This document shows positions 1-5,211 of a stretch of 7,206 nt of DNA, piece by piece. The stretch is taken from positions 1 through 7,206 of the forward strand of contig DAOVRI010000083.1 in NCBI GenBank assembly GCA_030628245.1, written 5' to 3'. The notes beneath the pieces were generated by a model. It saw only the letters and a list, made by a program, of their open reading frames with translations, had not been told where the DNA came from and did not search any database. Position 1 is the first letter of the stretch. Every line of letters starts with the position of its first letter. The DNA comes from Dehalococcoidales bacterium (lineage in GTDB: Bacteria; Chloroflexota; Dehalococcoidia; Dehalococcoidales; RBG-16-60-22). Made by a program: the position numbers and the translations under genes.

Positions 1-200
1 CTTATCTTCTGGCAGGGAGGGCACTCGAGGCAGGGGCGCCCGGCGGCTTCACAGTTAAGCGCCTGCGCCAGATGTACGGCCAGGGTCATCTTGCCGACAT
101 GGGACGGCCCGACAAACAGGTAGGCGTGGGCCAGATTGCCTGATTCCAGGCTATGCTGCAACAGAGAGACCGCGCGGGTCTGTCCGATTATCTGCCACAT
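1..200 (-). CDS. holB: DNA polymerase III subunit delta' (clamp loader), N-terminal part, cut by window edge
   Basis: The minus strand from the ATG at 200-198 reads MWQIIGQTRAVSLLQHSLES and stays open for 66 codons to the window edge. The start 'IIGQ..AV..L..SL..G.LAHAYLF.GP' is the classic beginning of delta', the clamp-loader subunit that helps place the sliding clamp on DNA during replication. Residues 31-39 (GPSHVGKMT) are a Walker A motif with K37. Cysteines 50, 57, 60 and 63 match the four-cysteine zinc module of bacterial clamp-loader AAA+ subunits. DnaX (gamma/tau) shares these motifs but normally begins with a longer 'ARKWRP..F..VVGQ' stretch that is absent here, so delta' is preferred. 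The start is backed by a GAGGTGA ribosome site 6 bases upstream. lysA ends 14 bases upstream on the same strand, so the gene is probably co-transcribed with lysA. About four fifths of the gene lies outside the window. Confidence 0.88.
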   Translation of the reverse strand, partial: MWQIIGQTRAVSLLQHSLESGNLAHAYLFVGPSHVGKMTLAVHLAQALNCEAAGRPCLECPPCQKI

Positions 201-206
201 TAAGAG

Positions 207-213
207 TCACCTC
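207..213 (-). promoter_or_regulatory. Ribosome binding site of holB
   Basis: The minus strand reads GAGGTGA here, 6 bases before the holB ATG and directly after the lysA stop codon (217-215). It fixes the holB start and supports coupled expression from the lysA transcript. Confidence 0.7.
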
Positions 214-214
214 G

Positions 215-1531
215 TTAAACGATATCACACCGGGTAAGGTCTTGAAGTGTTTCCCGGCACCGGATGAGGCGGGCTTTCCCTTCCCTGACGAAGACTATAG
301 CCGGACGGGGCGACGCATTATAGTTGCTCTGCAGCGGTACGCAGTAGGCACCGCCGTCGGCTAACGCCAGGATATCACCCGCTTTCACGGCAGGGAGACT
401 GATTTCTTCAATCAGGATGTCCCCTTGCTCACAGTACTTGCCGGCAACGGTGACCTTACCGGTTTCCCTGGCTGCAACCCGGTTGGCTACCAGTGCTTCC
501 TGCCGGGCACCGTACATCGGCTGGCGGATATTATCGCCCATGCCGCCGTCCACGCAGACATAGCACCTGACGTTCGGTATGTCCTTGATTACCCCCACCC
601 GGTACAGCGCCACCCCAGCCCGGGCGACTATCGCCCTGCCCGGCTCAATAATCAGCTTCGGCAGTGATAGCTCCAGCTCGCGGCACTGGCTGGTAATTTT
701 GTTTACTATCACCTCGGCCCAGGTGGCAATGGGGGGCGGTGCTTCCTCCAGCGTGTACTGGACACCGAATCCCCCGCCGATGCTCAGCACTCTGATTTCA
801 AGGTGGTGCTTTTGTTTTATCGCCGCCGCGTACTCAAGGACAACTTCAATAGCCTTCTCGTAAGGCTCCATCTCGAAGATACCCGAGCCGATATGAAAGT
901 GCAGGCCATCGACGTTCAGATTGGGTGCGGCTAGGGCCGTGGCGACCGCCTCGTCCCAGGTAGACCGCGTAAAACCGAACTTGGAGTCCACGGTGCCGGT
1001 GGTGTTGTACCGGTGGGTATGGGGGTCGATGCCCGGAGACAGGCGCAGCAGGATATTGACCTTCCGGTTGCCGGCGATTTCCCGCAGCATATCGAGTTCG
1101 TACGGGTTGTCCACCACGATGTGGCCTATGCCGCATTGAATGGCCGTTTCGAGTTCTTCGGCCGACTTGTTATTGCCGGGGAAATGAATCCTCTCCGCGG
1201 GGAAATCCACCGAGAGGGCGATGCCCAGCTCCCCGCCCGAGACCACGTCCAGGTCTAGCCCCTCTTCTTTGACAAGCTGTAGCATGGCCTTGGTGGAAAA
1301 AGCTTTAGCCGAGTAGCATACGGTAGTATCCGGGTAACGCTGCCTGAATTCCGTGGTAAACTCGGCGCACCGGCGGCGCAGGCCGACTTCGTCAAAGACG
1401 TACAGAGGCGTGCCGAACTCCTCGGCAAGCGCCACGGCGTCGCAGCCGCCGATTACCAGGTGGTCCTTTTGATTGACTTCAGCCGTCTGTGGGAATAGAA
1501 CCAGCCTCGGAATATCCTGCCTGCCTGTCAT
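215..1531 (-). CDS. lysA: Diaminopimelate decarboxylase (LysA)
   Basis: This is a PLP-dependent fold-III decarboxylase that converts meso-2,6-diaminopimelate to L-lysine and CO2, the last step of lysine synthesis in the cytoplasm. From the ATG at 1531 it has 438 residues, typical for LysA. Visible family motifs are YSAKA with the PLP lysine K76, HFHIGSG at 211-217, the phosphate-binding GGGFG at 252-256, EPGR at 296-299, the active-site cysteine in CEQGD at 367-371, and the C-terminal GAYCVPLQSNYN around Y396. The N-terminal barrel and C-terminal beta domain are both complete. Two starts are possible: GTG at 1537 (two residues longer) or ATG at 1531. ATG is preferred because GGTGAG lies 8 bases upstream of it, whereas the GTG has only 2 bases to that site. 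A promoter at 1549-1577 faces the gene, and holB follows 14 bases after the stop. A biosynthetic arginine or carboxynorspermidine decarboxylase is less likely given these motifs. Confidence 0.95.
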   Translation of the reverse strand: MTGRQDIPRLVLFPQTAEVNQKDHLVIGGCDAVALAEEFGTPLYVFDEVGLRRRCAEFTTEFRQRYPDTTVCYSAKAFSTKAMLQLVKEEGLDLDVVSGGELGIALSVDFPAERIHFPGNNKSAEELETAIQCGIGHIVVDNPYELDMLREIAGNRKVNILLRLSPGIDPHTHRYNTTGTVDSKFGFTRSTWDEAVATALAAPNLNVDGLHFHIGSGIFEMEPYEKAIEVVLEYAAAIKQKHHLEIRVLSIGGGFGVQYTLEEAPPPIATWAEVIVNKITSQCRELELSLPKLIIEPGRAIVARAGVALYRVGVIKDIPNVRCYVCVDGGMGDNIRQPMYGARQEALVANRVAARETGKVTVAGKYCEQGDILIEEISLPAVKAGDILALADGGAYCVPLQSNYNASPRPAIVFVREGKARLIRCRETLQDLTRCDIV

Positions 1532-1548
1532 CTTCACCTCTCACCATC

Positions 1549-1577
1549 ATGTTAGCAGCGCCCGTTCGTGAAGTCAA
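1549..1577 (-). promoter_or_regulatory. Predicted sigma70-type promoter of lysA-holB
   Basis: On the minus strand TTGACT (1577-1572) is followed after exactly 17 bases by TAACAT (1554-1549), matching 5 of 6 and 4 of 6 consensus positions. Transcription would start near 1542, only about 10 bases before the lysA ATG. The transcript leader would be very short, with room for little more than the ribosome site and no riboswitch. Prediction from sequence only. Confidence 0.55.
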
Positions 1578-1606
1578 TGTAAGTTCATTCTGTTTCTCGC
1601 CTCTCC

Positions 1607-1636
1607 TTGCCTGAAAGAGAGCAGCGGTGTTAAAAT
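1607..1636 (+). promoter_or_regulatory. Weak predicted promoter for the MFS transporter gene
   Basis: TTGCCT (1607-1612) and TAAAAT (1631-1636) are separated by 18 bases, matching 4 of 6 and 5 of 6 consensus positions. Transcription would begin near 1643 and give a leader of about 120 bases before the ATG at 1767. The -35 match is poor, so an alternative start in the AT-rich stretch at 1690-1740 is possible. Confidence 0.3.
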
Positions 1637-1652
1637 TAAAGAAGCACTCCCC

Positions 1653-1672
1653 AGAGAGGTCTCCTCTTTTTT
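1653..1672 (+). terminator. Terminator-like hairpin in the MFS leader
   Basis: AGAGG (1655-1659), a 3-base TCT loop and CCTCT (1663-1667) form a 5-pair stem that can be extended by a G-U and an A-T pair to 1653 and 1669. The descending arm runs directly into a run of six T (1667-1672). The orientation suits only plus-strand transcripts, that is, the leader of the MFS gene. The stem is short, so it may be an attenuator, a weak terminator of upstream antisense transcription, or chance. Confidence 0.3.
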
Positions 1673-1696
1673 GGAAGATGCTTTCCCTCATTATCG

Positions 1697-1727
1697 ATTA
1701 AGTGGTAATTATGGGATTAATTAAGTG
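1697..1727 (+). repeat. AT-rich direct and inverted repeats before the MFS gene
   Basis: ATTAAGTG occurs twice (1697-1704 and 1720-1727). Between and overlapping them, TAATTA occurs twice (1706-1711 and 1718-1723) with a 6-base spacer; as TAATTA is its own reverse complement, this is also an inverted repeat. The arrangement could be a regulator binding site, but the AT-richness makes chance repeats likely. Confidence 0.25.
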
Positions 1728-1754
1728 AGCAATAATCTGGACGAATACCGTAAC

Positions 1755-1759
1755 GAGGA
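1755..1759 (+). promoter_or_regulatory. Ribosome binding site that decides the MFS start
   Basis: GAGGA lies 7 bases before the ATG at 1767. The upstream in-frame GTG at 1725 has only a weak GGGA 8 bases before it. The site therefore favours the ATG and a 419-residue protein over the 433-residue version. Confidence 0.55.
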
Positions 1760-1766
1760 CCTGAAC

Positions 1767-3026
1767 ATGGCTGGGCCGGGGGCGGGTGAGGGAGGCATAG
1801 CAGGGTACGGCAGGAGGATTTTCAGTTCCTTTAGAAACCCGGTCTATCGCCTCTACTACTATTCCCTGATAGGCCACTGGGCCCCCATGCAGATGCAGAT
1901 GGTGACGCGCACTCTGCTTATTTACCGCATCACCGGTTCGGGGGCTATCCTGGGGCTGATGGCTCTAGCCGGGGCTATCCCCATGCTCATCCTGTCACTC
2001 TACGGCGGCACCTTGGCCGACAGGTTGGAGAAGAGGAAGGTACTGATTTATAGTCAGGCAGCCTCGGCGGTGGTTTCCCTGGGCGTCGCTCTCCCACTAA
2101 CCATGAACTACCTGAGTCAGGATGTGCCCGGCTCCTGGTGGGTTCTGATAGTTTCGAGCGTTGTTCAGGGAATTATTATGGGTATTATGATGCCGTCGCG
2201 CGCGTCCATGGTCCCTGAAATCGTCAGGCCGGAGGACCTGATGAACGCAATAGCCCTGAGCAATATGGGGATGAATGTTTTCCGGATTGTAGCCCCGGCG
2301 GCCACGGGATTCATTATCGCCGCCTGGGACTTTGAAGCTGTGTACTATATCATGACGGCGCTGTATATATTCTCTGTTTTTTTCCTGTTCAAGATACCGC
2401 CCAATCGCCCGGTAGTCCGCCAGGGGAGCAGCCCCATGACGGAACTAGTCGATGGGCTTCGTTACATACGCAGCGAGACTACCATCATGCTTGTCCTCCT
2501 GTTCTCCCTCGGCTGTACCATACTGGGTATGCCCTTTAACATGCTCCTCCCCATGTTCACCGACGATGTATTGAAGGTGGGTGAAGTCGGCCTGGGGATA
2601 CTGATGGCCGTCTCTGGAATAGGCGCCATCGTGGTCTCGTTCGTCCTGGCCTCTATGTCGAATAAAAAGCGCGGCATTCTGATGCTGTTCAGCGGCCTGA
2701 TTCTGAGTCTGGCGCTGATAGTCTTTTCTTTTAACACGGGGTGGTACCTCTCCCTGGTACTGGCTATTTTCATCGGGCTGGGGCAGACGGGGCAGATAGC
2801 CATCGGCTTTACCCTGGTTCAGTATTACGTCGACCCCGGATATCGGGGACGTGTCATGAGCTTTATGATGCTGGGGTTCGGCCTGTCCAGCCTCGGCGTT
2901 TTCTTTGGCGGAATCCTGGCGGATACAATGGGGATAGAGTGGTCTATCGGCGGGCTGGCTATAGCTCTGGCCGTCGTCAGCATGGGAATGATTGCCTTTT
3001 CACCCCGCTTGCGGAAACTGGACTAG
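1767..3026 (+). CDS. MFS transporter, 12-helix drug/siderophore exporter type (MFS_3/DHA3-like)
   Basis: The protein is an inner-membrane proton-coupled transporter of the major facilitator superfamily; its substrate cannot be read from sequence. Counting from the ATG at 1767 it has 419 residues with twelve hydrophobic segments in two halves. The MFS motif A between helices 2 and 3 is clear: GGTLADRLEKRK at 80-91. A second, weaker copy (GGILADTMG) sits in helix 11, and 'PGYRGRVMSF' before helix 11 is typical of the EntS/macrolide-efflux-like MFS_3 group. The N-terminus 'FSSFRNPVYRLYYYS' is the usual cytoplasmic lead-in to helix 1. A GTG at 1725 would add 14 polar residues of no obvious purpose. 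The gene diverges from lysA. No terminator follows the stop, and the next promoter begins only 10 bases later, so some read-through into the M16 gene is likely. Efflux is inferred from subfamily resemblance only. Confidence 0.9.
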   Translation: MAGPGAGEGGIAGYGRRIFSSFRNPVYRLYYYSLIGHWAPMQMQMVTRTLLIYRITGSGAILGLMALAGAIPMLILSLYGGTLADRLEKRKVLIYSQAASAVVSLGVALPLTMNYLSQDVPGSWWVLIVSSVVQGIIMGIMMPSRASMVPEIVRPEDLMNAIALSNMGMNVFRIVAPAATGFIIAAWDFEAVYYIMTALYIFSVFFLFKIPPNRPVVRQGSSPMTELVDGLRYIRSETTIMLVLLFSLGCTILGMPFNMLLPMFTDDVLKVGEVGLGILMAVSGIGAIVVSFVLASMSNKKRGILMLFSGLILSLALIVFSFNTGWYLSLVLAIFIGLGQTGQIAIGFTLVQYYVDPGYRGRVMSFMMLGFGLSSLGVFFGGILADTMGIEWSIGGLAIALAVVSMGMIAFSPRLRKLD

Positions 3027-3036
3027 CCGTCCTGAG

Positions 3037-3065
3037 TTGACACTGGAAAGCAGAAACCGTAGAAT
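3037..3065 (+). promoter_or_regulatory. Near-consensus sigma70-type promoter of the M16 peptidase gene
   Basis: TTGACA (3037-3042) is a perfect -35 box. After exactly 17 bases comes TAGAAT (3060-3065), 5 of 6 consensus positions. Transcription would start near 3072, about 30 bases before the TTG start codon. This is the best promoter match in the window. Confidence 0.7.
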
Positions 3066-3086
3066 ATCTTATTCTCGTTACTTGCT

Positions 3087-3092
3087 GGAGGG
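3087..3092 (+). promoter_or_regulatory. Strong ribosome binding site before a TTG start
   Basis: GGAGGG lies 8 bases before the TTG at 3101. It supports this rare start codon. The next ATG in frame (codon 18) would remove the first strands of the conserved M16 fold. Confidence 0.75.
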
Positions 3093-3100
3093 TTAAATTA

Positions 3101-4363
3101 TTGTATCAGAGAGTTACCCTGGATAACGGACTTCGCCTGGTTACCGCCGCTATGCCCCATACGCGGTCGGTGTCCATCAGCTTCTTCGTCGGCGCCGGTT
3201 CCAGGTACGAGACTGATGAGCAGGCCGGTATTTCACACTTTATCGAGCACGTCTGTTTTAAAGGCACGAAAAAGCGTCCCACGTCCGCGGAAATCTGCAC
3301 GGTTATCGAGGGGGTGGGGGGTATGCTCAATGCCGGTACTGATAAAGAGCTGACTATCTACTGGTGCAAGGTAGCGCGGCCGCACTTTGCCAGCGCCCTC
3401 GATGTGCTGGTGGATATCCTCGTCAACTCTACGTTCGACTCTGCGGAGATTGAAAAGGAACGCCAGGTTATCATAGAGGAAATTAACATGTCTCTGGACT
3501 CCCCTTCACAGCGGGTGGCTATGCTGATTGACGGGTTGCTGTGGCCCGGTCATGCCCTGGGACGCGATATTGCCGGCAGCAAGGAATCGGTGGCGGGTAT
3601 CACCAGGGACATGATGCTGGATTATTTATCAAAAGAGTATCAACCCGGCAATATCGTACTGGCTATCGCCGGCGATATTGAGCATGATGAAGTGGCGGGT
3701 GCTGTCAGCCGGGCAGTTGCCGGATGGGACAAAAGGCGGCCCCGCCTTGACTATACGCCTTACCGCGGGGGAATAGGGCGCCGTGTGCTCATTGAGAAAC
3801 GCGATACCGAGCAAACCCAGCTGTGCCTGGCCATGCCGGGCCTGTCAATTACCCACCCCGAACGCTTCAAGCTTGACCTGCTCAATGTCATCCTCGGCGA
3901 GGGTATGAGCAGTCGCCTGTTTACGGAGATTCGTGACAAGCTGGGCCTGGCCTACAGTATCCATAGCTACGCTGAACACTTACTCGATACCGGGTCCATC
4001 GCGGTCTCCGCCGGAGTGGACAATAAGAACCTGGCGGTAGCCGTCAGGGCTATCCTTGAAGAACTGTCCCGACTTAAGGAATTGATCCCCGAAGTGGAAC
4101 TCTCCAAGGCTAAAGAGTTGTCCAAGGGTCGCCTCTTGCTGCGCATGGAGGACAGCCGCAGCGTGTCCGGCTGGATGGGCGGGCAGGAGCTTCTCACCGG
4201 GAATATCCTCACCGTCGATGAGGTAATCGCCATTATTGATGCCATCATGGCCGAAGAACTCCAGAAGCTGGCCGGAGAATTGCTGGTGGGTGAAGGACTC
4301 CGCCTGGCGGTGGTCGGGCCCATCAGTCCGGACGAGCCCCTGGAAGATTTACTGAAGCTTTAA
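3101..4363 (+). CDS. M16 family zinc metallopeptidase (processing-peptidase-like)
   Basis: This 420-residue protein has the standard length and two-domain layout of bacterial single-chain M16B peptidases, related to mitochondrial processing peptidase beta and Bacillus MlpA. The inverted zinc motif HFIEH is at 46-50, with zinc ligands H46 and H50 and catalytic E49. The third ligand is the glutamate of EKERQVIIEEI, E126/E127, at the expected distance. The C-terminal M16 domain begins near residue 180 and carries LGEGMSSRLF (265-274) and the conserved R278/Y285 pair of 'IRDKLGLAYSI', which helps bind substrate. It has no signal peptide, so it is probably cytoplasmic and degrades peptides or processes unknown proteins. 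Translation begins at TTG with a strong ribosome site, and the gene has its own near-consensus promoter. It converges on the cysteine-rich gene with 2 bases between stop codons. All catalytic residues are present, so it should be active. Confidence 0.93.
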   Translation: MYQRVTLDNGLRLVTAAMPHTRSVSISFFVGAGSRYETDEQAGISHFIEHVCFKGTKKRPTSAEICTVIEGVGGMLNAGTDKELTIYWCKVARPHFASALDVLVDILVNSTFDSAEIEKERQVIIEEINMSLDSPSQRVAMLIDGLLWPGHALGRDIAGSKESVAGITRDMMLDYLSKEYQPGNIVLAIAGDIEHDEVAGAVSRAVAGWDKRRPRLDYTPYRGGIGRRVLIEKRDTEQTQLCLAMPGLSITHPERFKLDLLNVILGEGMSSRLFTEIRDKLGLAYSIHSYAEHLLDTGSIAVSAGVDNKNLAVAVRAILEELSRLKELIPEVELSKAKELSKGRLLLRMEDSRSVSGWMGGQELLTGNILTVDEVIAIIDAIMAEELQKLAGELLVGEGLRLAVVGPISPDEPLEDLLKL

Positions 4364-4365
4364 AT

Positions 4366-5061
4366 TTAGCTATTATCGTAATAGGCGCAATCCTGGCGGA
4401 TACATTCCCGATTGCGCCCCACATACTGGCAGTTAATTTCCTGGGCCTGGCTCAGGGTAATGCCCATCCTCGTTTTCAGGAACTCGACGGCGGCTTCCAG
4501 TGCCTTGCGGCTGGCCCTTTTACAGCAGCGCGGCCCTCCGTCTAACATATAATTCAGGGTGAAAGTCGTCGCTTCATTGGCCAGCCCCCGCGTCTTTCCC
4601 GTGAGTGGTGTCGCCCCGGTGAGTACGCTTACAGCGATACCGACGCCTATCGCGGCGCCGCAGGCCCCGTAAAAGCCGCACCAGCCGCCGGGTACTTTTA
4701 CTCCCCGTTCCAGAGCTTTCTCCTCGGCGCCTTCAGGTACGGGGTAGCCTGTATTCTTCACCGCTGCGACGATAATAGCCGGCACCATGGCATGGTGCTC
4801 CGGCCCGTGCATCGGCACCGATGGATGGGACATCACCGTTTCCAGTATTTCGGCAGGGTCGGTGCTGGTGGTTGAATTCAGCACTTCCCGTAGAATATCC
4901 AGGGACGTTTGTGAATGGCAGGAGTCGCAGACGTAATGGCCTTTGGGACAGGATACCAGGGTGTTGAATTCTTTACCGCAGAAGACACACTGCCGTGAGA
5001 CTTCTCCAGTTCCGTATACAAGGGGATCACCGCATACCCCGCAGTTTTCCGTAGACTCCAT
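4366..5061 (-). CDS. Cysteine-rich DUF5714-like protein, function unknown
   Basis: I recognise this 231-residue protein, from memory, as resembling the DUF5714 family of anaerobic bacteria and methanogens; its biochemical role is not established to my knowledge. It has 14 cysteines. The N-terminus is a double zinc-ribbon-like part: C7/C10, C25/C28, then SCPKGHYVCDSCH with C38, C45 and C48. The middle has a histidine cluster HGPEHH (75-80), followed by a conserved-looking glycine-rich segment GGWCGFYGACGAAIGVGIAV with C128 and C134. Next come GPRCCKR (C179, C180) and a C-terminal trio C211, C220, C225. The central and C-terminal pattern recalls C_GCAxxG_C_C redox proteins, so metal or Fe-S binding is plausible. 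No signal peptide is visible; residues 134-150 are hydrophobic but are more likely a buried glycine-rich helix than a membrane anchor. GGCGGA lies 6 bases before the ATG. It has its own promoter and is not in an operon here, so neighbours give no functional clue. Confidence 0.8.
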   Translation of the reverse strand: MESTENCGVCGDPLVYGTGEVSRQCVFCGKEFNTLVSCPKGHYVCDSCHSQTSLDILREVLNSTTSTDPAEILETVMSHPSVPMHGPEHHAMVPAIIVAAVKNTGYPVPEGAEEKALERGVKVPGGWCGFYGACGAAIGVGIAVSVLTGATPLTGKTRGLANEATTFTLNYMLDGGPRCCKRASRKALEAAVEFLKTRMGITLSQAQEINCQYVGRNRECIRQDCAYYDNS

Positions 5062-5085
5062 ATCAATTCCGCCTTTGAGTTATAT

Positions 5086-5104
5086 CTCTATTTTAAGTAT
5101 AGAG
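5086..5104. repeat. Palindrome overlapping the -10 box of the cysteine-rich gene (possible operator)
   Basis: CTCTAT (5086-5091) and ATAGAG (5099-5104) are perfect 6-base inverted arms around a 7-base spacer. The right arm lies on the predicted -10 box and the left arm on the predicted transcription start, a common place for repressor binding. As an RNA it would be a weak AU-rich hairpin at the very 5' end. Regulatory function is inferred. Confidence 0.35.
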
Positions 5105-5125
5105 GCGTTACCTATGAATGGTCAA
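5096..5125 (-). promoter_or_regulatory. Predicted sigma70-type promoter of the cysteine-rich gene
   Basis: On the minus strand TTGACC (5125-5120) is followed after 18 bases by TATACT (5101-5096), each matching 5 of 6 consensus positions. Transcription would begin near 5089, leaving a leader of about 28 bases before the ATG at 5061. It lies downstream of the groEL terminator, so the gene is a separate unit. Confidence 0.55.
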
Positions 5126-5147
5126 TTAAGGCTGTTAGAAAGAAGTA

Positions 5148-5169
5148 GCCGCCGTCGCTAGACGGCGGC
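5148..5169 (-). terminator. Intrinsic terminator of the groES-groEL operon
   Basis: GCCGCCGTC (5148-5156) and GACGGCGGC (5161-5169) form a perfect 9-pair, mostly G-C hairpin with a GCTA loop. On the minus strand it is followed by the pyrimidine-rich TACTTCTTTCT, an imperfect U-tract; no such tract follows on the plus strand. It lies 42 bases after the groEL stop codon and separates groEL from the downstream cysteine-rich gene. Confidence 0.75.
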
Positions 5170-5211
5170 ATTCATGGACTTGTCTATTTATTCAAGTACC
5201 GGCTGGCAGGC

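Noticed and set aside
1641..1660. Possible CIRCE (HrcA) half-site, AGCACTC
   Set aside because: Only one arm is present; the required GAGTGCT arm 9 bases later is missing.
1479..1691. Minus-strand 70-codon frame across the lysA start
   Set aside because: It overlaps lysA in another frame, spans the predicted lysA promoter, and its product has no recognisable features.
1538..1766. Lysine riboswitch or T-box upstream of lysA
   Set aside because: The likely promoter lies too close to lysA for any such leader, and I see no long conserved L-box or T-box-like structure on the minus strand.
2741..3040. Plus-strand 99-codon frame within the end of the MFS gene
   Set aside because: It is out of frame with a clear MFS protein; the product has an arginine-rich composition typical of a shadow frame.
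5075..5161. Plus-strand promoter-like TTGAGT-N17-TATAGA followed by a 15-codon ORF (ATG 5114) ending in the terminator hairpin
   Set aside because: Both boxes match only 4 of 6 positions, the ORF has no clear coding signature and its arginine-rich end is the terminator arm. It overlaps a better minus-strand promoter.
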